DNA of 49,832 nucleotides from an uncultured Alphaproteobacteria bacterium (GCA_943787175.1 CALSLK010000035.1:1-49832), one strand, 5' to 3'; positions 17,974 through 26,461 are shown, numbered from the stretch's first letter. The notes: generated from the letters alone by a model not told the origin. Numbers and translations are program-made.

Positions 17974-18887
17974 TCCACGCCCGGCGTTGCGACCGGCCTT
18001 GGTCTGCCACGGCGCACGGTTTCGCGGTGCAGGATGTAAAGACCTGCGCCCACGATCATGACAATGCCACCAGCCGCGAGCGGGTCCGGGAAGGTGCCGA
18101 AGACCGCAAAGGCCGCGCCGGTCGTGAACACGATGTGGATGTAGGAGAGCGGCGCCAGCAGGGATGATTCGCCCAGGGAATAGGCGCGGATGTGGCAGAA
18201 ATGGGCGACAAGGCCAAAGCCTGCTGCGGCGAACAGAAGCACCCATTGCATCATGGTCGGATTGACCCAGACGAACGGCAGCGGAACGGTGAAGAGCACG
18301 GCGCTGGCTGCAACGCTGTAGAACAGGCAGGTCCAGGCGCCATCGTCCTTGCCGACCATGCGGGTGAGAATGACATAGATCGCCGAGAACAACGCATCGA
18401 CCAGCGGTAGCAGATACATCCAGTGGCGCTCACCCATGCCGGGCTGGACAATCAGCAGGACGCCGACAAACCCCACGAGACAGCCACTCCAGCGCCGCCA
18501 GCCAACCACTTCCTTGAGGAAGAAAAAGGCAATCGCGGTCAGGAAGAGCGGCGAGACAAAGACGATGGCCACGGCATCGGCCAGCGGCACGACAGCGATC
18601 GAGGAAAAGAACGCGATACTGGCCGTGGCCAGCAGAACCGAACGCCAGATCTGTTTTCCGGGATGACGCGTTTTCACGACCGCAATGGGACTGCGCCGCA
18701 GGATGATCGGAATGGCGATGGCGGTGAGCACCGCGCGGATCCAAAGAACCTGAAACGGACTCATGCCCTCTTCGGCGATGAGCTGCTTGGCGACCAGTTC
18801 CAGACCGACAAAGACAACGCTGGAAACCATCAGCCAGGCGATGGCGCGCAGATTGTCGGACCAATCAGCCGTGGGAATCCATCGCAT
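17970..18887 (-). CDS. EamA/DMT family transporter
   Basis: A 305-residue inner-membrane protein with about ten hydrophobic segments in two repeated halves, as in the drug/metabolite transporter (EamA) family. Recognisable parts are SPFQVLWIRAVLTAIAIPI in the first half and LAPLSYIHIVFTTGAAFAVFG in the second. Members export amino acids, nucleosides or other metabolites; the substrate is unknown. It converges on greA with only 12 bp between stops. It lies about 45 bp downstream of gcrA on the same strand, but common function is unlikely. Confidence 0.88.
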   Translation of the reverse strand: MRWIPTADWSDNLRAIAWLMVSSVVFVGLELVAKQLIAEEGMSPFQVLWIRAVLTAIAIPIILRRSPIAVVKTRHPGKQIWRSVLLATASIAFFSSIAVVPLADAVAIVFVSPLFLTAIAFFFLKEVVGWRRWSGCLVGFVGVLLIVQPGMGERHWMYLLPLVDALFSAIYVILTRMVGKDDGAWTCLFYSVAASAVLFTVPLPFVWVNPTMMQWVLLFAAAGFGLVAHFCHIRAYSLGESSLLAPLSYIHIVFTTGAAFAVFGTFPDPLAAGGIVMIVGAGLYILHRETVRRGRPRPVATPGVD

Positions 18888-18931
18888 GATCAGGTGCCCC
18901 GGTTTTCGTCAAACCGGGCGGTCCGGAGAGA

Positions 18932-19387
18932 CTAGCTTGCGGTAGCCTTGGCAGCGGCCGCAGCGACACGTTCCTTCTCGCGCTCGCGTTCGCGCTCTCT
19001 TTCGCGTTCACGCGAACTCGACTTGGTCACATAAGCCACGGCGCAGTGCTCTTCGCAATAGGGTTTTCCCACCACCGAAGTCTTGCCGCAGAACTGGAAA
19101 TCATCATCGCCGGGGTCGCCATAGGGCCAGCGACACATGGCGGGACCAAGATCGATCACGTCATGGATCCGAGTCGATTCCTTTACCTTGGGCTTCGGCT
19201 TGGGCTTGGGCGCCTTTTCGGCGGTCTTGCCCGAGATCGGGGACGGGCGTGGTTTCAGCGCCAGACGATGCGACTTGCCGACCACGGCATTCTTGGAGAA
19301 ACCAAGCTCACGGCCAATCTCAGCCGTGCTGAGGCCCTGATCCCAAAGCTTCTTAAGTTGCTCGATCTTCTCGTCGGTCCAGCTCAT
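18932..19387 (-). CDS. gcrA: GcrA cell cycle regulator
   Basis: A 151-residue GcrA, a sigma70 cofactor found in Alphaproteobacteria that in Caulobacter acts with CcrM methylation to control cell-cycle promoters. The DNA-binding N-terminus starts MSWTDEKIEQLKKLW and includes the helix-turn-helix LGFSKNAVVGKSHRL. A Lys/Pro-rich linker follows. The C-terminal domain has CRWPYGDPGDDDFQFCG and PYCEEHCAVAY. I start at 19387 by homology; an ATG 12 bases upstream is also possible. The tail is unusual: a run of alternating Arg-Glu after residue 123, then an Ala-rich end, where typical GcrA proteins stop. Confidence 0.93.
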   Translation of the reverse strand: MSWTDEKIEQLKKLWDQGLSTAEIGRELGFSKNAVVGKSHRLALKPRPSPISGKTAEKAPKPKPKPKVKESTRIHDVIDLGPAMCRWPYGDPGDDDFQFCGKTSVVGKPYCEEHCAVAYVTKSSSREREREREREREKERVAAAAAKATAS

Positions 19388-19561
19388 CGTTCCATCCATC
19401 GCTCTATTGGGGCTGCGGGTTCACATCCCGCAGGGCGCGCACCATCGCGGGCTGCCCGGTCCACGTCAAGTTGGTGATCCCCGGGCGACTCTTCAAGCAT
19501 CGACGTTGCCCTGTCTTGCCCTGCGTCCTAAACAGAGACCAGCAAACAACGAGGGCGATCC

Positions 19562-21082
19562 GTGACGATCCAACAACTTCTGAACAACTTCGACGGCACT
19601 GCACCCGCCATCGGCGCGCCCGGCCGAGAGGCCATGACCTTTGACGGTCTGCGCGGCCAGATCGACAGCACCATCGCGGCACTCAACGCCATGGGTGTGG
19701 GCCGTGGTGACCGTGTTGCCATCGTGCTGCCCAACGGCCCGGAAATGGCCAGCGCCTTTATCGCCGTGGCAGCGGGCGCGACCACCGCGCCGCTCAACCC
19801 GGCCTATCGCGCCGAAGAATTCCGGTTCTACCTGGATGACCTGGGCGCGCGCCTGCTGATCGTTGAGGCTGGCAGTACCAGCGACGCGGTTGGCGTTGCC
19901 CGCGATCTGGGCATGGGTATCGCCGAGCTTTCTGTTCCCGACGGCGCGCCTGCTGGCACCTTCACGCTGACACTTGTCGAGCCGCTGCATGAAGCACGAG
20001 AACCAAAGACGGGACCGGCCGGTCCTGACGACATTGCCCTGGTGCTCCACACGTCGGGCACGACATCGCGGCCCAAGATCGTGCCGCTCTCCCAGACCAA
20101 TGTCTGTGCTTCTGCTACGCATATCGGTGAAAGCCTGATGCTGAAACCTGAAGACCGTTGCCTCAACATCATGCCGCTGTTCCATATCCACGGCCTGATT
20201 GCCGCCGTGCTGTCGAGCCTTGCGGCAGGTGCCAGCGTTTACTGTGCACCCGGATTCAACGCGCTGAAGGTCTTTGCCTGGTTCGATGAGATCGTGCCGA
20301 CCTGGTACACGGCCGTGCCGACCATGCACCAGACGATCCTGGCGCGTGCGCCACGCAATGTGGAAAGCATGGAACGCCTGAAGCTGCGCCTGATCCGCTC
20401 GTCCTCTTCTTCCCTGCCGCCCCAGGTCATGACGGCACTGGAAGAGGCCTTTGGTTGCCCGGTCATCGAAGCCTATGGCATGACCGAAGCCGCCCACCAG
20501 ATGGCCTCGAACCCGCTGCCACCAGCCCAGCGTTTTCCCGGCTGTGTCGGCATCGCCGCCGGGCCGGAAATTGCCATCATGGACGAAGCCACCGGCGAAT
20601 TGCGGGGCACTGGCGAGGTCGGCGAAATCGTCATCCGCGGACCCAACGTCACTGCAGGTTACGAGAACAACGACAAAGCCAATGCCGAGGGTTTCACCAA
20701 CGGCTGGTTCCGCACCGGCGACCAGGGAACGCTGGACGCCGAGGGTTACCTGCGCCTGACCGGACGCCTGAAAGAGATCATCAACCGGGGTGGCGAAAAG
20801 ATCAGCCCGCGTGAGGTCGATGAGATCCTGATGGATCACGAGGCTGTCGCCCAGGTCGTCACCTTTGCCGTGCCCCATGACAAGCTGGGCGAAGAGGTCG
20901 CTGCCGCTGTGGTCCTGAAGGAAGGCGCAAGCGCAGATGAGAAAACCCTGCGCGCTTTTGCGGCCGAACGGCTGGCCGACTTCAAGGTACCGCGCACGAT
21001 CCTGTTCCTTGACGAGATTCCCAAAGGCGCAACGGGCAAACTGCAGCGCATCGGCCTTGCCGAGAAGCTCGGGCTGGCATGA
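19562..21082 (+). CDS. AMP-binding acyl-CoA synthetase, oxalate-CoA ligase (Pcs60/AAE3)-like
   Basis: A 506-residue adenylate-forming CoA ligase. The ATP-binding motif LHTSGTTSRPKIVPLS is near residue 165, followed by MPLFHIHGLIAAVLSSLAAG, TWYTAVPTMHQ, EAYGMTEAAHQM, WFRTGDQG and the C-terminal GRLKEIINRGGEKISPREVD with Lys in PKGATGKLQR. The HIHGL and YGMTEAAHQM runs resemble the oxalyl-CoA synthetases of plants and yeast more than ordinary fatty acyl ligases, so a small dicarboxylate substrate is possible. The start is GTG. It overlaps the ketopantoate-reductase-like gene by four bases and leads a three-gene operon. Confidence 0.88.
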   Translation: MTIQQLLNNFDGTAPAIGAPGREAMTFDGLRGQIDSTIAALNAMGVGRGDRVAIVLPNGPEMASAFIAVAAGATTAPLNPAYRAEEFRFYLDDLGARLLIVEAGSTSDAVGVARDLGMGIAELSVPDGAPAGTFTLTLVEPLHEAREPKTGPAGPDDIALVLHTSGTTSRPKIVPLSQTNVCASATHIGESLMLKPEDRCLNIMPLFHIHGLIAAVLSSLAAGASVYCAPGFNALKVFAWFDEIVPTWYTAVPTMHQTILARAPRNVESMERLKLRLIRSSSSSLPPQVMTALEEAFGCPVIEAYGMTEAAHQMASNPLPPAQRFPGCVGIAAGPEIAIMDEATGELRGTGEVGEIVIRGPNVTAGYENNDKANAEGFTNGWFRTGDQGTLDAEGYLRLTGRLKEIINRGGEKISPREVDEILMDHEAVAQVVTFAVPHDKLGEEVAAAVVLKEGASADEKTLRAFAAERLADFKVPRTILFLDEIPKGATGKLQRIGLAEKLGLA

Positions 21083-22071
21083 CCCGCATTGCGATCTATG
21101 GCGCGGGTGCCATCGGCGGTTATCTGGGCGCGCTGCTCGCTGATACCGATGCCGAGCTCACGCTGATCGCACGCGGGCCACACCTGGCTGCCATCAAGAA
21201 GAACGGCCTGTCGCTGGAGATGGCCGGGGAACGCACGACGCGGCAGATTGCCGCAACCGACGACCCGGCAGAAGCCGGCGAGCAGGATTTCGTGATTGTT
21301 GCGCTCAAGGCCCATTCCGTGCCCGGCGTGGTGGGTGCCATGCAGCCGCTGCTAGGCGCCGACACCGCCGTCGTGACGGCAGTGAACGGTGTGCCCTGGT
21401 GGTACTTCCACGATCTGGAAGGCCCGTGGCGCAACCGTCGGCTGGAAAGTGTCGATCCCGGCGGACGCCAGTGGGACGGCATTGGGCCCGAACGCGCCAT
21501 CGGCTGTGTTGTCTATCCGGCCTGCGACATTCGCGAGCCCGGCGTGGTCCAGCACATCGAAGGCGACCGCTTCATCCTGGGCGAACCCAGTGGCGAGAAG
21601 ACCGGGCGCATCGAGCTTCTGGGCGGATTGATGCGCGATGCCGGGTTCAAGACCCCGATCAAACCGCGCATCCGCGACGAACTCTGGATCAAGCTGTGGG
21701 GCAATCTGTGCTTCAACCCGGTCTCGGCCCTGACCGGTGCAACCCTTGAACAGATCGGCACCAACCCCGCCACCCGTGCGGTTTGCCACGCCATGATGAC
21801 CGAAGCCCAACAGATCGGCGAAGCGTTGGGCGTGCGTTTCCCCATCGATGTCGACCGCCGCATTGATGGCGCGACCAACGTTGGCGCTCACCGCACCAGC
21901 ATGTTGCAGGACCTTGACCAGGGCCGCCCCATGGAGATCGACGCGCTGGTCACCGCTGTCTCCGAACTGGGGCAGATCGTTGACGTACCCACACCGGCCA
22001 TCGACACGGTTCTGGCGCTGGTGCAACAAAAGGCTGAACTGGCCGGGTGTTACACGCGACCAAAGGAGTAA
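21079..22071 (+). CDS. 2-dehydropantoate 2-reductase family protein (PanE/ApbA-like)
   Basis: A 330-residue NADPH-dependent reductase of the ketopantoate reductase family. It has the Rossmann motif IYGAGAIGGYLGA at the start, the catalytic-Lys segment ELWIKLWGNLCFNP near residues 200-213 and the C-terminal HRTSMLQDLDQGRPMEIDAL. The VNGVPWWYF motif marks a broad subfamily often found in catabolic operons rather than the housekeeping enzyme, so a role in coenzyme A synthesis should not be assumed. ATGA overlap with the CoA ligase and a 6-bp gap to the serine hydrolase place it mid-operon. Confidence 0.9.
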   Translation: MTRIAIYGAGAIGGYLGALLADTDAELTLIARGPHLAAIKKNGLSLEMAGERTTRQIAATDDPAEAGEQDFVIVALKAHSVPGVVGAMQPLLGADTAVVTAVNGVPWWYFHDLEGPWRNRRLESVDPGGRQWDGIGPERAIGCVVYPACDIREPGVVQHIEGDRFILGEPSGEKTGRIELLGGLMRDAGFKTPIKPRIRDELWIKLWGNLCFNPVSALTGATLEQIGTNPATRAVCHAMMTEAQQIGEALGVRFPIDVDRRIDGATNVGAHRTSMLQDLDQGRPMEIDALVTAVSELGQIVDVPTPAIDTVLALVQQKAELAGCYTRPKE

Positions 22072-22077
22072 GTCACC

Positions 22078-23466
22078 ATGGCACGCTGGCTTGATGCGGC
22101 ACTGGACTGGATACCTTCCTGGATCGACCATCAGGTCCGCCGGCACGATCAGCCAGGTTGTGTCGTGTCGGTTGTCGCCGATGGCAAGGTCGTGATGGAA
22201 CATGCCGCGGGCCGGGCCGATCTTTCGACCGGGCGGAAGCTCACCCCGCAACACCGCCATCGCGTCGCTTCCCATTCCAAGGCGTTCACCGCTGCTGCCG
22301 TGATGGTACTGCGCGAGGCCGGCAAGCTCGACCTCGATACACCGGTCGGGCGCCACGTCGATGGTCTGCATCCCAAAGTCGCCGCCTTGAATCTGGCCCA
22401 ACTGCTGAGTCATAGCGGCGGTCTGGTGCGCGACGGCGGTGACAGTGGCCAGTGGGACAACAGCCGCGATTTCCTGAACCACGCGGAACTGCTGGCTGAC
22501 CTGGCCAAACCGCCGGTTCTGACACCATCGACCCGCTTCAAATATTCCAACCACGGGTTTGGTCTGGCCGGACTGGTGATTGAGGCGGTCACGGGCGAGC
22601 CCTATGGCGACTGGGTGTCGCGCGAGATCGTCGCGGCCGCGGGCCTGACCGACACCCGGCCCGACGCACCGTTTGGCCAGGGCAAGCCGGTCGCGCGGGG
22701 CCACACCATGGAACTGCCGCTGGGCCGCCGGGTTGTCGTGCCGGGCGACAACCTGACCCATGCGCTGGCACCGGCTACCGGGTTCATCTCGACCGCTTCT
22801 GATATCGCGCGCTTTTTCGGTTCGCTCGACCCCGACGCCAAGACATCCGTGCTGTCGTCTGCCAGCCGCCGTGAAATGACCCGGACGTTGTGGTCCGACC
22901 GGGATGGCGGGCTCAACCTGCATTATGGCCTTGGCATCATGTCGGGAAAGATCGGGAGCTGGGATTGGTTCGGTCATGGCGGAGCGTTCCAGAGCTGCCT
23001 TTCCAATACGCTGGTCTTTCCCGGGCGCGGCCTTTCCGTCACCGTGCTGTCGAATGCGATGGACGGCATGGCACGCCCCTGGTCCGAAGGCATCGCCACC
23101 ATCCTGGCGCGGTTTGAAGAAGGCGGTGCACCATCGGCCCGCACACGCGACTGGTGCGGGCGTTGGTGGAACCTGTGGGGCACCGTCGACCTGGTGCCCA
23201 TGAAGGACCGCGTGCTGGTCGCAGAGAGTGACGCAACCCAGCCCCTGGTCCATGCGCCCGAGATTGCCGTCAAAGGCCGTGACCGCGGCGTGATCACCAA
23301 GGCCGGCGGCCTGGAAAACGTCGGCGAACCTGCCAGCCTGGCGCGCGATGCCAAGGGCCGGGTCGGATCCGTGCATCTGGGCGGTTCCCGCCTCCAGTCC
23401 GAAAGCCGTCTGGCCGCAGACTTGCGTCGCCGATACGACACTGGGGACGGCAAGGGCGGACGCTGA
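22078..23466 (+). CDS. Serine hydrolase of the class C beta-lactamase/esterase family
   Basis: A 462-residue penicillin-binding-like serine hydrolase. Catalytic motifs are SHSK (SxxK) near residue 64, YSN in RFKYSNHGFGLAG and HGGAF near residue 300. A C-terminal extra domain of about 110 residues follows. No signal peptide is visible, so it is likely a cytoplasmic esterase or amidase, not a secreted beta-lactamase. AAAGGAG overlapping the end of the preceding gene gives a strong ribosome-binding site. Operon position suggests it hydrolyses an ester or amide that feeds the CoA ligase, which is inference. Confidence 0.87.
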   Translation: MARWLDAALDWIPSWIDHQVRRHDQPGCVVSVVADGKVVMEHAAGRADLSTGRKLTPQHRHRVASHSKAFTAAAVMVLREAGKLDLDTPVGRHVDGLHPKVAALNLAQLLSHSGGLVRDGGDSGQWDNSRDFLNHAELLADLAKPPVLTPSTRFKYSNHGFGLAGLVIEAVTGEPYGDWVSREIVAAAGLTDTRPDAPFGQGKPVARGHTMELPLGRRVVVPGDNLTHALAPATGFISTASDIARFFGSLDPDAKTSVLSSASRREMTRTLWSDRDGGLNLHYGLGIMSGKIGSWDWFGHGGAFQSCLSNTLVFPGRGLSVTVLSNAMDGMARPWSEGIATILARFEEGGAPSARTRDWCGRWWNLWGTVDLVPMKDRVLVAESDATQPLVHAPEIAVKGRDRGVITKAGGLENVGEPASLARDAKGRVGSVHLGGSRLQSESRLAADLRRRYDTGDGKGGR

Positions 23467-23572
23467 GCCAATCCCTTCGGGCGCCGCCATGCCGTGCCAT
23501 TTTGATACGGAAGGGGACCCCAATTCAAAACCACGAACTCAACCCCATGCACCCCAACCAATAAACGCAGAA

Positions 23573-23592
23573 AGGCGGCCCAAAGGCCGCCT
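23573..23592. terminator. Possible terminator hairpin after the serine hydrolase gene
   Basis: AGGCGGCC and GGCCGCCT form a perfect 8-bp stem with a CAAA loop, about 105 bp after the hydrolase stop. There is no T-run directly after it on the plus strand. It may therefore be a weak terminator or a transcript-stabilising hairpin. Confidence 0.45.
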
Positions 23593-23740
23593 CAGATCAC
23601 TCAACTTTATATAGGAACATTTAGCGAATATAATCGAATTTGTCAAGAATTCCTGATACATTCCGGCTGGCCACCGACGCCTTGGTGCCACCGGATCAAA
23701 CCTGCAGTGCCAGCAACCACTGTTTGACGAAATCACATTC

Positions 23741-23758
23741 AACACGTCAAAACGTGTT
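23741..23758. promoter_or_regulatory. Inverted repeat, possible operator upstream of lemA
   Basis: AACACG and CGTGTT are perfect 6-bp inverted arms around a TCAAAA spacer, 65 bp before the lemA start. The spacing suits a dimeric regulator, but no regulator gene is adjacent and this could be chance. Confidence 0.3.
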
Positions 23759-23822
23759 CTTCGACACACGCCAAGCGCTGCGCAAGCGCCATATATACGC
23801 GACAGGGACAGGGGTTCGAGCA

Positions 23823-24395
23823 ATGGGTGAATCAATCGGGTTGATCGTCATACTGGCGATTGCGGTGCTGATCTTGATGTGGGCGGTGTCGGTCTACAAC
23901 CGGCTGGTGAAGCTGCGCCAGCGGGTGGCCGAGGCGTGGAGCGGGATTGAGGTGCAGTTGAAGCGCCGGTTCAATCTGATTCCCAACCTGGTATCGACGG
24001 TCGAAGGTTATGCCGACCACGAAAAAGGTACGCTGGAAGAAGTCACCGCGATGCGTGCCAGGGTGCAAGGCGCAGAAGGCGTGGCCGAACGTGGCGCAGC
24101 AGAGAGCAAGCTTTCGGGGGCGCTGATGAACCTGTTTGCCGTGGCAGAGAACTATCCTGACCTGAAGGCCAGCACGAACTTCCTGGAACTCCAGACCGAG
24201 CTTTCGGACCTGGAAGATCAGATCCATATGGCGCGGCGTTACTACAACGGATCGGTGCGCGATCTGAACACGCTGATCGAGACATTCCCCAGCAATCTGA
24301 TTGCCGGCCAGTTCAAGTTCAAACAGGCCGAGTACTTCGAGATCGGCGATGCCGCAGAGCGTGCCGTGCCCAAGGTCGACTTCGGGGCATCCTGA
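23823..24395 (+). CDS. lemA: LemA family protein
   Basis: A 190-residue LemA protein: one N-terminal transmembrane segment (IGLIVILAIAVLILMWAV, residues 5-22) and a long helical bundle. VEAWSGIEVQ-type sequence appears as AEAWSGIEVQLKRRFNLIPNLV, and the end has FKFKQAEYFEI. LemA proteins are membrane-anchored and of unclear function, often encoded beside TPM-domain or DUF2207 proteins. The ATG at 23823 starts directly before the membrane segment; earlier in-frame starts (from 23640) are rejected. The stop overlaps the ATG of the first DUF2207 gene (TGATG), indicating translational coupling. Confidence 0.93.
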   Translation: MGESIGLIVILAIAVLILMWAVSVYNRLVKLRQRVAEAWSGIEVQLKRRFNLIPNLVSTVEGYADHEKGTLEEVTAMRARVQGAEGVAERGAAESKLSGALMNLFAVAENYPDLKASTNFLELQTELSDLEDQIHMARRYYNGSVRDLNTLIETFPSNLIAGQFKFKQAEYFEIGDAAERAVPKVDFGAS

Positions 24396-26461
24396 TGGCC
24401 TGGCTGATCCGCATGGGCGCGGCCTTTAGATCGGATCGTGAAAAGGTTGCACCACCCGTGGCGCAACCTTTTCGCGTGAATCCGATCTATTTCATAAAGG
24501 TAAAGCAGATTCACGCGTTAGGTCTGGATCGCAAGCGATTCAGATCTAACGCGATCTGCTTTAGCGCCTTGCTGGTTGTCTTGCTGCTGGGCATTGCCCA
24601 AAGCCAGGCCGAAGAACGGATCGTTTCTTTTGACTCCCTGGTCGAAATTGCCGGTGACGGCACCCTGACCGTGACCGAGACAATTGAGGTTATCGCCGAA
24701 GGCAACGAGATCAAACGCGGCATCTATCGCGATTTTCCGACGGTCTACAAAGGCCCCATGGGCCTGAACGAGGATGTCGGTTTCGAGGTCATCAGCGTTT
24801 CCCGTGACGGACGCAGTGATCCCTGGTTCACCGAGGATCTGGGCAACGGTGTGAGAGTCTATTTTGGCGAGGAAAGTGTCTTTCTGACCCACGGCCGCCA
24901 CACCTATCAGTTTGTTTATCAAACGAACCGCCAGATCGCGTTCTTTGATGACTTCGATGAATTGACCTGGAACGCCACCGGTGATGCCTGGGCCTTTCCG
25001 ATTGATCAGGCCCGTGTGCGCATCCGCCTGCCTGGCAATACCGAGCCGATTGAGGGCGCCGTCTATACAGGCGCGTACGGCGAAACCGGCAGTGACGCGA
25101 CGCTCAGACTTTCCAGCAATGGTGCGACGGCCACGACAACGCAGATGTTATGGCCCGGTGAAGGCATGACGATCTCTGTTTCGTTTCCCAAGGGAGCCGT
25201 GAGCGAGTCATCACGCTCTGCCGGACTGTTGGGTGCCAACCTTGGGCTGGTTCTGAGTGTGTTGGGCCTGGTGGCCACCACGATCTATTTCGTCGTGACC
25301 TGGCACCGGATTGGCCGCGACCCCCAGAAGGGCACGGTGATACCCAGGTTTGATGCACCCAAGGGACTGTCGCCCGTCGCGACCGGTTATGTCTGGTACG
25401 AGGGGTTCACACACAAGTTCGACAAGGATCATGCTTTCGCGGCCGCATTGGTCAGTCTGGCGACCAAGGGCGTGATCACCATCGAGCAGGATGGCAAGGA
25501 TTTCACCCTGGCACGCACCGGCAAAAACGCCGAGCTGTCGCCGGGCGAAGCAGCCATCGTGGAAGAACTGCTGAGCGGCGAGGTGAACCACGTCACCCTG
25601 ACGCGGACATACGACCCCGACGTCAAATCCGCGGTGACCGAACTGCTGGATGCGGTCAAAAGCGAATATGAGGGTGTCTATCACAGGCAAAATCTGGGCT
25701 ATTGGTTCCTGGGTGCCGGTCTGGCGCTGGTGACGGGATTTGCCGGCATGCTGATCGATGCCCGCAGCATGGACGGGATCTTCTTCCTGGTTTTCTTTGG
25801 CATGTTCGGGCTGGTTTTCGGCGTCGGCGCCTGGTTCATCATCAAGCTTTGCTGGCGCGCCCTGATCAAGGGCATCCGCGGTAACTGGCGCCAGATTCCC
25901 GGTGCCCTGGCCGGCCTGATTGCCTCCGGCATGTTTGGCGCGCCGGCGATCTTTGTGGCGATCATGACCTTCGAATATGTCTCGGCACCCATGGTCGCCG
26001 TGCTGGTGCTGATGATTGCGCTGTGCATCACCTTTGCGCATCTGCTGAAACGTCCCACAGCGGTGGGCCGCGTCGCGCTGGATCATCTGGAGGGCTACCG
26101 GCTCTATCTCTCCGTTGCCGAATCCAACCGTTTGGCAATGACCGCCGGTGAGCCCGAGATGACCCCGCAACTCTTCGAGAGACACCTGCCCTATGCCATG
26201 GCACTGGGCGTGGCCGATGCCTGGGAAGACAAGTTCGATGCCCTGGCTCCCGACGAGATCAAGGCAGATTACCATCCGGTCTGGTACCTTGGAGACTCCG
26301 GTAGCCGCGGCTACAGCGGCCTTGCCTCGGGCATGGGAAGCGCGCTTTCTTCCACGGTTTCATCCGCCGCAAAGGCACCCAGCAGCAGTTCTTCCTCCTC
26401 CTCGGGCGGCGGCGGCTTCTCCGGCGGCGGTGGCGGCGGTGGTGGCGGCGGTGGCTGGTAG
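24395..26461 (+). CDS. DUF2207 membrane protein carrying a palindromic element in its signal peptide region
   Basis: A 688-residue DUF2207 protein. The extracytoplasmic domain begins AEERIVSFDSLVEIAGDGTLTVTE. A transmembrane segment lies around residues 275-300, then RIGRDPQKGTVIPRF, two more membrane pairs, and a Ser-rich then Gly-rich tail ending in GGW, as is typical of the family. Residues 11-55 are odd: they are encoded by two 63-bp palindromes. Without them the N-terminus would read MAWLIRMGAAFSALLVVLLLGIAQSQA, wait-free of charges after the Arg and a good signal peptide with cleavage after Ala. TGATG overlap with lemA supports the ATG at 24395. Function is unknown; context suggests a membrane complex with LemA. 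Confidence 0.88.
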   Translation: MAWLIRMGAAFRSDREKVAPPVAQPFRVNPIYFIKVKQIHALGLDRKRFRSNAICFSALLVVLLLGIAQSQAEERIVSFDSLVEIAGDGTLTVTETIEVIAEGNEIKRGIYRDFPTVYKGPMGLNEDVGFEVISVSRDGRSDPWFTEDLGNGVRVYFGEESVFLTHGRHTYQFVYQTNRQIAFFDDFDELTWNATGDAWAFPIDQARVRIRLPGNTEPIEGAVYTGAYGETGSDATLRLSSNGATATTTQMLWPGEGMTISVSFPKGAVSESSRSAGLLGANLGLVLSVLGLVATTIYFVVTWHRIGRDPQKGTVIPRFDAPKGLSPVATGYVWYEGFTHKFDKDHAFAAALVSLATKGVITIEQDGKDFTLARTGKNAELSPGEAAIVEELLSGEVNHVTLTRTYDPDVKSAVTELLDAVKSEYEGVYHRQNLGYWFLGAGLALVTGFAGMLIDARSMDGIFFLVFFGMFGLVFGVGAWFIIKLCWRALIKGIRGNWRQIPGALAGLIASGMFGAPAIFVAIMTFEYVSAPMVAVLVLMIALCITFAHLLKRPTAVGRVALDHLEGYRLYLSVAESNRLAMTAGEPEMTPQLFERHLPYAMALGVADAWEDKFDALAPDEIKADYHPVWYLGDSGSRGYSGLASGMGSALSSTVSSAAKAPSSSSSSSSGGGGFSGGGGGGGGGGGW
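24427..24489. repeat. Palindromic element, unit 1 (63 bp)
   Basis: The arms TAGATCGGAT..CGTGAAAAGGTTGC (24427-24450) and the reverse complement at 24463-24489 pair, with one arm carrying three extra bases (TCACGC against CGT). The loop is about 12 bases. It is read through in frame as codons of the DUF2207 gene. Length equals that of unit 2, and both units carry the decamer GATTCACGCG in one arm only. Confidence 0.8.
24501..24563. repeat. Palindromic element, unit 2 (63 bp)
   Basis: TAAAGCAGATTCACGCGTTAG onward (24501) pairs with the reverse complement ending at 24563 (GCGATCTGCTTTA), with two base mismatches and a 3-base bulge. The centre is GATCGCAAGCGATT. The unit starts 74 bp after unit 1, and the GATTCACGCG of this unit is inverted relative to that of unit 1, so the two units also form a larger inverted pair. 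Confidence 0.8.

Larger units (their letters stand above)
23467..23822. other. Intergenic region, locally AT-rich, upstream of lemA
   Basis: No gene was supported here. It contains a perfect 8-bp-stem hairpin (23573-23592), an AT-rich stretch at about 23600-23660 that contrasts with the GC-rich surroundings, and a small inverted repeat (23741-23758). The open frame upstream of lemA has no homology-like features. The region must hold the promoter of the lemA operon, but I could not pick convincing -35 and -10 boxes. Confidence 0.6.

Noticed and set aside
21352..23523. Long minus-strand frame of 723 codons opposite the PanE-like and serine hydrolase genes
   Set aside because: It is a shadow of two well-supported plus-strand genes in GC-rich DNA and shows no protein-like motifs.
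23640..23822. Longer start for lemA
   Set aside because: The added 61 residues are untypical and lie in an AT-rich intergenic region; the membrane anchor begins right at 23823.
24427..24489. Palindrome unit 1 as a terminator for lemA
   Set aside because: It has no T-run after the stem and lies inside an open, coupled reading frame, so an inserted repeat explains it better.
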